Shown here one piece after another: positions 43,754 through 59,112 of a stretch of DNA of 64,000 nucleotides. The stretch comes from Burkholderiales bacterium C2. GTDB taxonomy: Bacteria > Pseudomonadota > Gammaproteobacteria > Burkholderiales > Burkholderiaceae_C. The notes under the pieces are model-generated. The model saw only the letters and a program-made list of their open reading frames with translations, ran no database searches and was not told the origin of the DNA. How positions within the stretch are numbered: position 1 is the first letter of the stretch; every line of letters begins with the position of its first letter. The position numbers were made by a program, and so were the translations under genes. Location of the stretch: the NCBI GenBank assembly GCA_005503085.1, contig SCOI01000003.1:186001-250000 (forward strand), given 5' to 3'.

Positions 43754-44536
43754 TGGGGTCAGGTTCAATTAAAGCCCGATCCCATGGCCCGACTTCCCCG
43801 CCTGGTGCTGCCCGGCCAGCCCCACCACATCATTCAGCGCGGCAACAACCGCCAGGCCATCTTCGTCGATGACAAGGACCAGCAGCACTTCCTTGCCACC
43901 TTGCGGGAGTGTGCGCTGACCCATCAGGTTGCCATCCATGCCTATGTGCTGATGGACAACCATGTGCACTTGCTCGCCACACCGCAGCAGCTGGATGGCC
44001 TGAGCCGCATGATGCAGTCGCTGGGGCGCCGCTATGTGGGCTGGTTCAACCATCGCCATGGTCGTAGCGGCACGCTGTGGGAAGGGCGCTTCCGCGCGGC
44101 ACTGATCGAGGGCGAGCGCCATCTGCTCGCCTGCGCGCGCTATATCGAGCTCAATCCGCTACGGGCCGGCATGGCGGTGGATGCGGGCGCCTACCTCTGG
44201 TCCAGCTGTGCCCACCACCTGGGGCGCCGCCGCGATCCGCTGGTCACCGAACATCCGATGTACTGGGCGCTGGGCAACACGCCTTTCGAGCGTGAGGCGG
44301 CCTATCGCGAACTGCTGGAGCAGGGCCTCAGCGAGGAAGAGGTCGCTGCACTGACGGCCTCTGCCCTGAAGGGCTGGCCGCTCGGTTCGGCAAGTTTCTT
44401 GCAAGGGCTTGCCGCACAGGTCGACCGCCCGATGGCGCCCCGAAACCGGGGGCGCCCGCGCAAGCCTGTTGATGACTCTGTCCCTAATTAATTGGCGGGA
44501 TTTGTTCTGACAGGTTTTAAATTGAATCTGACCCCA
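43754..44536 (+). mobile_element. RAYT element bounded by near-identical inverted repeats
   Basis: Left end TGGGGTCAGGTTCAATT (43754-43770) and right end AATTGAATCTGACCCCA (44520-44536) are inverted copies with one mismatch over 17 bases. They enclose exactly one transposase gene. The unit (783 bp) lies between dgt and gltB, which are usually adjacent, so it is an insertion. No target-site duplication was obvious. Confidence 0.75.
43784..44491 (+). CDS. REP-associated tyrosine transposase (RAYT, Y1/HUH family)
   Basis: 235-residue single-strand-acting transposase of the TnpA_REP type. The N-terminus MARLPRLVLPGQPHHIIQRG and NNRQAIF are characteristic; the HUH metal motif is DNHVHLLAT; the catalytic tyrosine is likely in RRYVGWFNHRHGRSGTLWEG. 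The extra C-terminal ~70 residues with EREAAYRELLEQGLSEEE and the basic tail NRGRPRK occur in many betaproteobacterial members. The coding frame is intact and all motifs are present, so it may be active in the genome on REP-like hairpins. Confidence 0.92.
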   Translation: MARLPRLVLPGQPHHIIQRGNNRQAIFVDDKDQQHFLATLRECALTHQVAIHAYVLMDNHVHLLATPQQLDGLSRMMQSLGRRYVGWFNHRHGRSGTLWEGRFRAALIEGERHLLACARYIELNPLRAGMAVDAGAYLWSSCAHHLGRRRDPLVTEHPMYWALGNTPFEREAAYRELLEQGLSEEEVAALTASALKGWPLGSASFLQGLAAQVDRPMAPRNRGRPRKPVDDSVPN

Positions 44537-44607
44537 TTTAATCGGACTTGATGGTTTTGCTGCGGCGCAGTACGCTTCGCGCCATTGCTGATAGCGTGGA
44601 GAGAGCC

Positions 44608-49356
<4,749 letters not shown>

Positions 49357-49371
49357 GAGAGAAAGCAAGTC

Positions 49372-50838
<1,467 letters not shown>

Positions 50839-50870
50839 AAATCAGCGGAGCGTCAAGCACCTTTAATGAC

Positions 50871-50902
50871 AAAGGGCACACGCCGCAGCGTATGCCCTTT
50901 TT
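50871..50902 (+). terminator. Terminator after gltBD, possibly bidirectional
   Basis: AAAGGGCA...TGCCCTTT with an inner ACGC/GCGT pairing, followed by T. It separates gltD from the convergent pilY1, whose stop lies 16 bp beyond. The minus-strand side carries a shorter T-run. Confidence 0.8.
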
Positions 50903-50918
50903 GCAATTGTTCTGGCAT

Positions 50919-53900
50919 TCAGTTGGTCAGAGGTACCTCGCGCCAGTTCAGTGGTCGCAGCACCAAGCCCTGCGGCGGTTTCAGATCAAGCTTCGGTGTC
51001 GGCTTGGGTTCCGGGGGGGGGACATAGGCCGTGGCAGGTCTGCCTGGAATTTTGATAACAATTGGCGGCAGCAATACGCCGGTCTCGGGGTCAGAGTAGA
51101 AGGCATTGTTGCTCTTGAGCATGGTTGAGCCGGTGCCCAGATTGATCGCGTACACGCGGCTGGAGCCCTCTGGTTTGCAGGCATCGGCAACTGTAGGTGC
51201 CATTGCGGTGAACAGCACGGTGCCGTAGAAGGACGTGGAGTCCGAGGTCACGCGCCAGCCCGTGCCACCGGTACTCTTGCCGAGATCGATGTACCAGCCG
51301 ACCTGGGTTTTCAGATCCAGCTTGATCTCTTTGGTCAGATCGGTCAGCTCCTTCATATTGCCGATCCTGTAGGGGAAGGGCAGCTCCGAGGGCTTGTCGC
51401 CAGACAAGCCGAACTTGCCGTTGCCGCCATCGATGATTGCGAAGTAGCGCTGGGCCTGCGCACTGCTGATGTCACTGGGGTCCAGCAGTCGGCCCGTGCC
51501 GACGGTGACGTATCGCCGGTTGCTCCCCGGCTGAACGACCACGAGCGGGCGACTGGTCACCGGAAGCGTGGCGCCCAGGGCACCGGTCAGCTCGGCTAGC
51601 TTGGTGGGCGCCGGTGGTGAATCCGTCGCGGAGCTGACATCCAGCCGCCAGAGATTGCCCAGCAGATCACCGGCATAGACTGCATCAGCCGTGCCGTCTT
51701 TGCGGTCCACCAGGAAGGGCTGGACATGGGCGAGTCCGGCAGGCTCCGCTGCTGATCCCACGCCCGTGCCGATCTTCTCCAGCAAGGCACCGGTCTTGGC
51801 GTTCAGGATGTAGAAGAAGCCCTTGTAGTCGTCGGTGGGGCTGCCGTTTTGGTTGTTGTAGCCAGAACCAATGATGACTACCCAGCCATGTTTTTTCGTC
51901 TTCACGATGGAAGGCTGCCCGAAGGTGTAGCCCAGCGCGCCGGCGTCATTGAACTCCCACAGCACCTTGGCCGCCGCGGCGGTATCACTGGTGATGGAGC
52001 CAGGGTTGGTGATGTCGAGCGCGTAGATCGACTTGCCGCCCTTGCCCAAGCCACCCACCAGAATGGTTCGCCAGTCTGTCGTCGATTTTGTGCCACCGGT
52101 GCGGCCAAAGTCGACATCGGCGGTGTGGGGCATGGCATCGACGAAGTTGTAGTGCGTGAAGTCTGGCTTGCCGACGGCCTGCAGGCCGTTGACGGTTGGT
52201 GTGCCGGTAGGCCCCGCAAACAATGCGCCAGGCACATAGGCGAACACCTCGCGGCCTCCTGTGCCGGTCGGCGAGCCTTCCACCGCGTGCAGCATGCCGT
52301 GGTTGGTGCCTGCGTAAACCATCAGCTTTCGGTCCTTGTGCAGTGCCTTGAAAGCGGCATAACCAGGGTTGCTGTCCTCTGCGTAGGTGCCATTTGGCGG
52401 CCCGACAACGACAGCCTTGGCGCCGACGATATCCCCCACCAGCACATTGCGATCACGATAGGCTTTGATGGAGTTGGCAGCCAAGGATGAGCGTTCGTGC
52501 GTGCGGTCGCCGCGCAGATAGTTCAGATAGTTCTCGCTATCATCGCCGGCCTGGTAGCTGGTATCAAGCTGCTTCAGCTGGGCCGCCGGAACGCCGGCCT
52601 TGGTGAAGGGAACACCCTTCTTGGCGCTGAGATCGTAGGTGGCGATGAAGCGATGGGTGGCCCATTTTCCACCGGCGGCCTGCGTCTCCAGCTTTGCGCT
52701 GAATTTCCAGTTCTCGCTGGAGATGGTGTTGCCCTCGGCGTCGAAGCTGGTGGAGTAAGCCCGCAAATCACCGGTCCAGGCCTTGGTGTCATAGCTGGTG
52801 GCAAAGGAATCGGTGCCATTCGCGGCCAAGACATTGGATGCCATTCCCAGCGCCGAGGAGAAGCCCCCCAGCTTGGCGGCGATGCTGGCAAAGGACTTGG
52901 TCAGGCCGCTCACCATCAAGTCCGGGCGGTCAGCCGTGAAGTAGTTGTCCGGGCGCGGCACATTCGACCCCACCGTGTCCGTGTTGGTGCGCCACCAAGA
53001 TTCCGGCAGCGCGGTGGTTCGCGTCTCTGGATCAAAGCCCTCGGGCACGGTGAAGCCGCCGAACTTGGTGGCCAGGTAGAAAGGATTGGTGTTCTGATTC
53101 TTGAACCCGGTTTCCAGCACATCCAACCAATAGGTCTGGACGGATTGGCGGCCGGGAAGATCGTCCCGGATGTCCTTGGTGTTGGCGAAGTAGGCCGTGC
53201 CAGCCATCAGCGCGCCGGCATTGTTGTTGGCGATGTTCTGCTGTGTGCCCAGAGACGCGTTGGAGTTCTGCAGAGTGCCGACTTTGTTGGTGGCCGTGAC
53301 AGCATTGAAGTCGACTTCGTCCACCTCGGCAGGTTTTGTGGGCTCTGAGGAGCCGGTCGCGCCGGGCAGGTTGCGGTCGGCATGGCTGTTGGTGTCGCCG
53401 ATGCCCAGAATGAAGTTCTTTTGGCAGGAGTAGATCATCGGGTCATTCCACTTCGTGATGACCGGGAAACCGTCTACCCACGCTTCCTTGGTGGCTTGGC
53501 TCGCGCTGCCCATCGAAGACCAGGCTGTTACATTCCCCAGATTTTTGAAGTAGCGCACGGCCGCATAGTGCAACTCGCTCACTGGGTCATAAGTCTTGTA
53601 GCTCTTGTTGAACTGGCCGAACTTGTTCAGATAGTTCATCACACCGCTATTGCCTACCTTGGCCCCTGTTTCACCTTCGGTAGCCGTCGCGTCGCCAGCG
53701 TTCGGATTCACGAAGAGAGTGCCATCGGTCGCATTCCACTCCGGGTCGGCGTTGGCAACCGGCGAGCCGCCCGGCACCGGCCTGGTAGGCCCGACGAACT
53801 TCTGCGCTGCACGCAGTACCGCACCGTCGCGCTTGAGATCTCCATCGTTGAGATAGCCGAACGCGCTGTAGCGAATCTGGTTGGCATATTGCTGGATCAG

Positions 53901-54677
53901 CCCGGTAGGCTTGTAGTTGCCCGCCGGATACAGGGTGCAGTTTTTTTCCAAGTTGTCGACGCCTAGCGCCGTATCGCAGACCTTGACTCGCACCATGAGC
54001 TGGTAAACGGTGGCCGGGTTGAGCGTGTCTTTGGGGTTGTAGGCTGTGGCGGTGTTCGCGAGATTCCCGCTCGCCGTGAATCGCATCACATTGCCCAGGC
54101 CATAGGTTCTCGTGTTGAATGTGGCCCAGTTGACTGGTGTGGCCTTGGGTACGTTCGCTGCCGGGCTGATCGCGCGATCAGGGAAGTTGCCGATGCCGCC
54201 CTGGGCCGAGGCCCAGCCTTTCTCGAGAATGGTCTCCGTCGCTGTGTCCGTGGAGCGGTAGCCGCCGGTCAGGGCCCAGCGAAACGGGTCGATGGTTTGC
54301 ATCGTGGCCCAGTTCATGTAGTTGCCGCTCCACTTACCGCTGCAGGTCCGTGAGGTCGCCATGCTGGCCGGAGAAAAGTAGCTTGAATCCACCTTCGTGG
54401 TGGCGTTGTACTGGTAGACGTAGTCGTAGCACTTGTTGGGGTCGAAATAGCCCAGGTAGTTGCTGTCGCTGCTGTAGGTGCTGCCTTTGTGCGCGACGCT
54501 GATCGCGGTGGGAAACTCGACCGACAGCGCCAGGGCCATGTTCCCCGGCACGCTCAGTGTCGAGAGGGAGGGCTGATCGGCCAGCTTGGTCTGCGCTGCG
54601 ACCGGGCTCAGCAGCATTGACGACAATGTGGTGCCCAGCACCACACGCGAGTACATCAGCTTCTTGGGGTGGGGCAT
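50919..54677 (-). CDS. pilY1: Type IV pilus tip/adhesin protein PilY1 (PilC-like)
   Basis: 1252 residues. Exported protein that caps pili together with minor pilins and can act as adhesin or mechanosensor. The start at 54677 (MPHPKKLMYSRVVLGTTLSS) follows CAGGAG and leads into a signal peptide ending AAQ. The C-terminal half is the PilC/PilY1 beta-propeller: REVFAYVPGALFAG, IIGSGYNNQNGSPTDDYKGF, VYAGDLLGNLWRLD. No MIDAS-type von Willebrand A motif is seen at the N-terminus. A nine-C tract (51013-51021 on the plus strand as G) encodes PPP near residue 1220, ~32 residues before the stop. Last gene of the pilE-fimT-pilV-pilW-pilX-pilY1 run, 34 bp after pilX. Confidence 0.93.
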   Translation of the reverse strand: MPHPKKLMYSRVVLGTTLSSMLLSPVAAQTKLADQPSLSTLSVPGNMALALSVEFPTAISVAHKGSTYSSDSNYLGYFDPNKCYDYVYQYNATTKVDSSYFSPASMATSRTCSGKWSGNYMNWATMQTIDPFRWALTGGYRSTDTATETILEKGWASAQGGIGNFPDRAISPAANVPKATPVNWATFNTRTYGLGNVMRFTASGNLANTATAYNPKDTLNPATVYQLMVRVKVCDTALGVDNLEKNCTLYPAGNYKPTGLIQQYANQIRYSAFGYLNDGDLKRDGAVLRAAQKFVGPTRPVPGGSPVANADPEWNATDGTLFVNPNAGDATATEGETGAKVGNSGVMNYLNKFGQFNKSYKTYDPVSELHYAAVRYFKNLGNVTAWSSMGSASQATKEAWVDGFPVITKWNDPMIYSCQKNFILGIGDTNSHADRNLPGATGSSEPTKPAEVDEVDFNAVTATNKVGTLQNSNASLGTQQNIANNNAGALMAGTAYFANTKDIRDDLPGRQSVQTYWLDVLETGFKNQNTNPFYLATKFGGFTVPEGFDPETRTTALPESWWRTNTDTVGSNVPRPDNYFTADRPDLMVSGLTKSFASIAAKLGGFSSALGMASNVLAANGTDSFATSYDTKAWTGDLRAYSTSFDAEGNTISSENWKFSAKLETQAAGGKWATHRFIATYDLSAKKGVPFTKAGVPAAQLKQLDTSYQAGDDSENYLNYLRGDRTHERSSLAANSIKAYRDRNVLVGDIVGAKAVVVGPPNGTYAEDSNPGYAAFKALHKDRKLMVYAGTNHGMLHAVEGSPTGTGGREVFAYVPGALFAGPTGTPTVNGLQAVGKPDFTHYNFVDAMPHTADVDFGRTGGTKSTTDWRTILVGGLGKGGKSIYALDITNPGSITSDTAAAAKVLWEFNDAGALGYTFGQPSIVKTKKHGWVVIIGSGYNNQNGSPTDDYKGFFYILNAKTGALLEKIGTGVGSAAEPAGLAHVQPFLVDRKDGTADAVYAGDLLGNLWRLDVSSATDSPPAPTKLAELTGALGATLPVTSRPLVVVQPGSNRRYVTVGTGRLLDPSDISSAQAQRYFAIIDGGNGKFGLSGDKPSELPFPYRIGNMKELTDLTKEIKLDLKTQVGWYIDLGKSTGGTGWRVTSDSTSFYGTVLFTAMAPTVADACKPEGSSRVYAINLGTGSTMLKSNNAFYSDPETGVLLPPIVIKIPGRPATAYVPPPEPKPTPKLDLKPPQGLVLRPLNWREVPLTN
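51013..51021 (-). repeat. Nine-base homopolymer (G9 on plus, C9 on coding strand) in pilY1
   Basis: A run of nine identical bases inside the pilY1 coding sequence, encoding YVPPPEPKP near the C-terminus. Loss or gain of one base would shift the frame and replace the last ~30 residues. Confidence 0.85.
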
Positions 54678-54711
54678 GGTGTAGCTCCTGGAAAAGTTCA
54701 GCACCTGTCCC

Positions 54712-55341
54712 TCAGAGGGGCAGTGGGGCCTGGAAAAAAGATTGCGTGCCGCGTGGGCCATTCACACGGATGCTGACGCGGAGCACCACCTGCGGATCAG
54801 GCGGCACTTCTGATTTGCCTTCGCTGCCGCCCGGCGGCTGGGGTGGGCTCGCGAGGGTGCAACTGTCTGGGGCCGGCGGCAGCAACGGCACGCCGGGCGC
54901 GACGGGCGCGCAGAGTTGGTCAATCACATAGCGCACGACGATGCCCTGATCAGGCACGGTAATGTCGTTGGCGCTGCTGCCCACGGCTGCAAATGCAGCG
55001 TCGGTCAACAAGGCCAGCGGCAAGCCCTGGGCATTGTTGGGCAGCATCGTGGGGCTGTAGTTGGAGGCCTGGACCGCCACAAGTCGGTTGGCCGGCACGG
55101 ACAGGGCCCCCGTCTGTACATCGGCTATGGCCCGCGCCACCGCGCGTTCGGCCTGGTTGCCCAAGTCGCGCTTGAAGGCGTAATTGCCCGCGTTGGTGAG
55201 GCCGGCATTCATGGAGCGCGTCATCGCAACAGCTCCGATCAGCAGGATCACCAGAGAAATCAACGCGAAGATCAGCACCGCGCCGCGCTGGCTGCGGGCA
55301 TCGCGCGAACGGAACGAGGTGGTGTGGCGTGGCTGGGGCAT
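54712..55341 (-). CDS. pilX: Minor pilin-like assembly protein PilX
   Basis: 209 residues from the start at 55341 (MPQPRHTTSFRSRDARSQRG); a start 27 bp upstream is also possible. RSQRGAVLIFALISLVILLI is the PilX N-terminal prepilin-like segment, with the block MTRSMNAGLTNAGNYAFKRD that follows in the family. The PilX C-terminal part is rich in Pro (PPAPDSCTLASPPQPPGG). It forms the tip complex with PilV, PilW, FimT and PilY1. Confidence 0.88.
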   Translation of the reverse strand: MPQPRHTTSFRSRDARSQRGAVLIFALISLVILLIGAVAMTRSMNAGLTNAGNYAFKRDLGNQAERAVARAIADVQTGALSVPANRLVAVQASNYSPTMLPNNAQGLPLALLTDAAFAAVGSSANDITVPDQGIVVRYVIDQLCAPVAPGVPLLPPAPDSCTLASPPQPPGGSEGKSEVPPDPQVVLRVSIRVNGPRGTQSFFQAPLPL

Positions 55342-55378
55342 GGCTTTTCCGTGGGGCAGAGCAAACACGAGGCTGGGC

Positions 55379-56524
55379 TTACTGGGTCGCGCGGTTGTTG
55401 CGCAGCGGCACGGTCATTTCGATGATGCGCACCTGCTGGAGCTTCTCGGCCGCAGTCAGTGTTCGCTTGTACTGCAGGGCCGGCAGTGTCGGGAACAAGA
55501 TCACTTCGGACGGCGAGACATCGGTGCGTGAGAGCCCGTCCCCGCGCAAAATCAGCCCGATCCGCACGGCCAGGATAGAGCGCAGGTTTTGCTGGGCCGC
55601 TGCACCGTTGCCGGACAGTGCCGCCGCCGTAAAGCCCGCTGCGGTTGGAGGCACCCATGTATTGATGACCAGATCGCCGTCAGTGTCCACGCCATACAGC
55701 GCGCGCATGTCGAGAACACCATCTGCCACCGGGATGGGCGTCGTGCCGCCATCGAGCCGGAGCAGGTCGTAGCTGAACAGTGTGGCGTTGTTGCCGACGC
55801 CCAGGAGATGAAACTGCGGGCGGCTGCCGGCCGCATTGCCGAGAGCCAGCACCTTGGCCGGCGGCGTGGTGACGCCCAGGGCTGCCAGGGCCAGGCCGCT
55901 GATATTGGCCGCCGCATAGGTACCGCCAAATGTCAGCAGACTGGTGGCTCCACCGACGAAGCCGGCGCTCACCTGCTGCAGCATGCATGCGCCCAGGGTG
56001 TCATCGACCACCAGCGCCAGATCACCGCCGTTCAGGCCGAGGGTGTTGGTCGCGTTCAGCCGGTCGGCGGCGGCGGTCGCCTGGAGCACATCATTGGAAA
56101 CTTCGCCCAGACCGGCCGCGCCAATCATGAGGGCGAGCACATCAGAGCCGCCCGCTCCGGCACCGGCGTGTATCAGCACTGGAGCCAGTCGCACCTGGGT
56201 CGGTATGGCAGCAAACGGGGCAGGGAAGGCGGCCGGACTGGGCAGCAGGGTGGTGCCATTGCGCGCGACACTGAGCAGGCAGCCAAAGGTGTCGTCCCAA
56301 TTCGCGGTGAAGCCGGAGCCGGCGCTGCGGAGTTGGCGGTCCAACTCATAGGACACATAGGCGCCGGACATGGAGAGGTTGTTGGCGCTGTTCAGGGCCC
56401 GCTTGTTGGATTCGAAGTTAATGGTGATTGTTGCCAAGGTCAGGGTCAGCGCCAAGCCGATCACGACCGCCACCATCAACTCGATCAGGGAAAAACCGCG
56501 TTGCCGCACAGAACATGGGTGCAT
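55379..56524 (-). CDS. pilW: Minor pilin-like assembly protein PilW
   Basis: 381 residues. Leader MHPCSVRQRG is cleaved before FSLIELMVAVVIGLALTLTL, with +5 Glu. The extended C-terminal domain (MRALYGVDTDGDLVINTWVP; ILAVRIGLILRGDGLSRTDV) matches PilW. It lies 8 bp after pilV and 37 bp before pilX. Confidence 0.9.
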   Translation of the reverse strand: MHPCSVRQRGFSLIELMVAVVIGLALTLTLATITINFESNKRALNSANNLSMSGAYVSYELDRQLRSAGSGFTANWDDTFGCLLSVARNGTTLLPSPAAFPAPFAAIPTQVRLAPVLIHAGAGAGGSDVLALMIGAAGLGEVSNDVLQATAAADRLNATNTLGLNGGDLALVVDDTLGACMLQQVSAGFVGGATSLLTFGGTYAAANISGLALAALGVTTPPAKVLALGNAAGSRPQFHLLGVGNNATLFSYDLLRLDGGTTPIPVADGVLDMRALYGVDTDGDLVINTWVPPTAAGFTAAALSGNGAAAQQNLRSILAVRIGLILRGDGLSRTDVSPSEVILFPTLPALQYKRTLTAAEKLQQVRIIEMTVPLRNNRATQ

Positions 56525-56532
56525 GACTGGCC

Positions 56533-56949
56533 TCAGGGGGTGATCAGAACATCGGTGGTGTAACTATTGGTGGCGCTTGTGGCCGCATTGGGCGGGCGCC
56601 ACTGCACGGTGATGCGAGCCATCTGGGCCGGCGCGACGCCTGAGATCACTACCGTGCCAACGCCATTGGGCAAGCCGCCGCTGGTCGCAGTTTCAACACG
56701 TGCCGACCAGGCTTCAGTGATTTCGCCCGGCAGATTGACGTTGTTGCGGCTCCACATCTCGGTGGCGATCTCGCTGGCCAGCAGGGCCGCGCGCTGGCGG
56801 TCCTCGGCGCTGACCGACATTTGCACCGAACGGGTTTGCAGCGACACCAGACCCAGCAGGCCAAAACTGATCAGCAGTACGGCCACCAGCACCTCGATCA
56901 GCGACATGCCGACAGCGTGGCGCCGAGGGGTTCTGAGAAGTTTTTTCAT
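56533..56949 (-). CDS. pilV: Minor pilin PilV
   Basis: 138 residues; ATG start at 56949 in the ATGA overlap with fimT. Leader ends RHAVGM; mature SLIEVLVAVLLISFGLLGLV carries the +4/+5 Glu position typical of PilV (MSLIEVL). SLQTRSVQMSVSAEDRQRAA and ALLASEIATEMWSRNN are the usual downstream PilV blocks. Confidence 0.9.
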   Translation of the reverse strand: MKKLLRTPRRHAVGMSLIEVLVAVLLISFGLLGLVSLQTRSVQMSVSAEDRQRAALLASEIATEMWSRNNVNLPGEITEAWSARVETATSGGLPNGVGTVVISGVAPAQMARITVQWRPPNAATSATNSYTTDVLITP

Positions 56950-57542
56950 GCCGGGCACCCGTCGGGTTGGGTTGCAGACAGGGTCTTGGCCGGGTCGCAC
57001 ATCCGCACGCTGCCGCTCAAGGTCACAAGCACCCGCATGGGCCGGTCGTCCGCCGTGCTGGTGTTGCTGCTGATGTCGAAGCTGCTGGTGCCGGAGGCGT
57101 CCAGTGTGCAGGTTGCGCCGCCGACGTTGGGGGCGGCATTGGCCACCAGGCGTCCGGCCGAGTTGAAGCACAGCACGGTCGGCCCGGTCACGGTGACGCC
57201 GGATGACACATCCGACACGGTGCCACATTGCAAGGTTTCCGGGTTACCGCCCGCGATCTGGGGCAGGGCACGCACCACCCAGAAGCGCCCTTCGGCGTCG
57301 GCCGTGGTGGCGGGGCCGCAGTTGCTCAGGTTGGTGCGGAAATAGACCACCTGTCGATAGCGGCTCACCGCCTCGGACTGGGCCACGCGCGCGCCGAGTT
57401 GCAGCGATTCGGCCACGGTTCGTACCTTGGCATTGCGTATCCAGACCGAAAAGGACGGCACGGCCATGCCGAGCAGCAGGGCAAGCAAGGCGACAGTGAT
57501 GATCAACTCCACCAGTGAGAACCCCTGGCTGCGCTTCAGCAT
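56946..57542 (-). CDS. fimT: FimT/GspH-like minor pilin
   Basis: 198 residues. Start at 57542 (MLKRSQG), cleaved before FSLVELIITVALLALLLGMA. The following AVPSFSVWIRNAKVRTVAES and QLGARVAQSEAVSRYRQVVY are characteristic of FimT/FimU, and the C-terminal GspH domain ends with a Cys-containing strand (CDPAKTLSATQPDGCPA). It overlaps pilE upstream by 7 bp. Confidence 0.9.
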   Translation of the reverse strand: MLKRSQGFSLVELIITVALLALLLGMAVPSFSVWIRNAKVRTVAESLQLGARVAQSEAVSRYRQVVYFRTNLSNCGPATTADAEGRFWVVRALPQIAGGNPETLQCGTVSDVSSGVTVTGPTVLCFNSAGRLVANAAPNVGGATCTLDASGTSSFDISSNTSTADDRPMRVLVTLSGSVRMCDPAKTLSATQPDGCPA

Positions 57543-58000
57543 GACTCCCCCTTTTTCATGCGCCATTTGCTGGTGCACGCGCCACCCCAGCCGGTCGGCG
57601 TGCTCGTCGTGGCGCGCACATCTTGCTGGTTGACGGTGTAGGCGAAGCCAGAGGCCTTTCCCGAACCGGTGGCGGTCAGTGTGTAGGTATCGGCAGTGAC
57701 CGCGCAAGTGATGACGAAATCGCCGAACGTGCGCGACTTCGGATCGGTCGTGGCACAGGGCGTGACGAAAGTACCGACCGTCGTATAGCGGCGGTTGTCC
57801 TGGAAGTGCCGCTCCATCTGGGCGCGCATGGTGGACAAGCCGGTGTTGGCGTCCGCAAGCCTGCCCCGGGTGATGTAATCGGTGTAGGCCGGATAGGCAA
57901 CAGCAGACAGGATGCCGATGATGGCCACCACGACCATCACTTCAATCAGCGTGAAGCCACGTGCTTGCAGGGCTTGTCGGTCAGGGAAACTGAGGGTCAT
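57536..58000 (-). CDS. pilE: PilE-like type IV pilin
   Basis: 154 residues; start at 58000 after GGAGAG. Leader MTLSFPDRQALQARG is cleaved before FTLIEVMVVVAIIGILSAVA, followed by YPAYTDYITRGRLADANTGL, typical of PilE-type minor pilins. Two Cys pairs are visible (TPCATTD, VITCAV; CTSKW near the end, final Cys at the C-terminus), likely disulphides. First gene of the minor pilin operon. The 275 bp to the divergent mlaF gene hold no other gene. Confidence 0.9.
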   Translation of the reverse strand: MTLSFPDRQALQARGFTLIEVMVVVAIIGILSAVAYPAYTDYITRGRLADANTGLSTMRAQMERHFQDNRRYTTVGTFVTPCATTDPKSRTFGDFVITCAVTADTYTLTATGSGKASGFAYTVNQQDVRATTSTPTGWGGACTSKWRMKKGESC

Positions 58001-58275
58001 GTTTTGCTCTCCGGCTATGTTTGTATTGTCGGTACAGGACAGCGTCCCGTTTTGCCGCTCATCGGACTTCAGCGAACACTGGTCGGATGCTGGCTTCGAT
58101 TCGTGAAATGCCGCACGATTTTTGTTGCAGGGTATTGCAAGCGGACGTAAGGGGCGACCAGTGAAGCGAGGACAACGGACGTCGCGGTAGATAGTGCTTT
58201 GCGGGCGACAACTCGTGCTTTCCCCTATGATGCCGACTTTGCAAGCCGGGCCCTGGGCCCTCTTTTTGCGCCCAC

Positions 58276-59112
58276 ATGGCTCCACAACACACGGTATCGG
58301 CAGTTTCTGAGACCCCCTTAGTCGAACTCCGCGACGTCAGCTGCGGCTACGGCGACCGGATCATCCTGGAGCGTGTCAATCTGCGGGTGCCGCGTGGCAA
58401 GGTGCTGGCGCTGATCGGCACTTCGGGCGGGGGCAAGACGACGGTGCTGCGCTTGCTGGGTCGGCAGATCAAGCCGATCTCGGGCCAGGTGCTGTTTGAC
58501 GGCCAGGATCTGGCGGACCTGAATCAGGATCAGCTGTACGCGGTGCGCCGGCGCATGGGCATGCTCTTCCAGTTCGGCGCGCTGTTCACCGATCTGTCGG
58601 TATTCGAGAACGTCGCTTTCCCGCTGCGCGAGCACACCCGGCTGCCCGAGGCGATGATCCGCGATCTGGTGCTGATGAAGCTCAACGCCGTGGGCCTGCG
58701 CGGCTCGCGCGATCTGATGCCCTCCGAGGTGTCAGGTGGGATGGCCCGGCGGGTGGCACTCGCGCGGGCGATCGCGCTGGACCCCGATCTGGTGCTCTAC
58801 GACGAGCCCTTCGCTGGCCTGGACCCGATCTCGCTGGGCGTGGCGGCGCGGCTGATCCGCGACCTCAACGACGCGCTGGGATTGACCAGCATCATCGTGT
58901 CGCATGATCTGCATGAGACTTTTGCGATTGCGGACCAGGTGGCGATGATTGCCAACGGCCGTGTCGTGGCCCAGGGCACGCCGGACGAACTGCGGCGCAG
59001 CGAGGATCCGCTGGTGCAGCAGTTTGTCGGCGCCCAGCCCGATGGCCCGGTGCATTTCCACCAACCGGCGGTGCCGGTGGGCGAAGATTTTGGTGTCGGA
59101 GGTCGGCGATGA
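58276..59112 (+). CDS. mlaF: Mla lipid transport ABC ATPase MlaF
   Basis: 278 residues. Powers retrograde transport of phospholipids from the outer to the inner membrane. Walker A GTSGGGKTT, the short Q-loop FQFGALFTDLSVFENVAFPL, signature VSGGMARRVALARAIALDP, Walker B LVLYDEPFAGLDP, H-loop IVSHDLHET. The length and C-terminal DGPVHFHQP region fit MlaF. Start at 58276, divergent from pilE; overlaps mlaE by four bases. Confidence 0.95.
   Translation: MAPQHTVSAVSETPLVELRDVSCGYGDRIILERVNLRVPRGKVLALIGTSGGGKTTVLRLLGRQIKPISGQVLFDGQDLADLNQDQLYAVRRRMGMLFQFGALFTDLSVFENVAFPLREHTRLPEAMIRDLVLMKLNAVGLRGSRDLMPSEVSGGMARRVALARAIALDPDLVLYDEPFAGLDPISLGVAARLIRDLNDALGLTSIIVSHDLHETFAIADQVAMIANGRVVAQGTPDELRRSEDPLVQQFVGAQPDGPVHFHQPAVPVGEDFGVGGRR

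Noticed and set aside
58190-58275. TATGAT at 58226-58231 as a promoter element for mlaF
   Set aside because: No acceptable -35 hexamer at 16-18 bp spacing.
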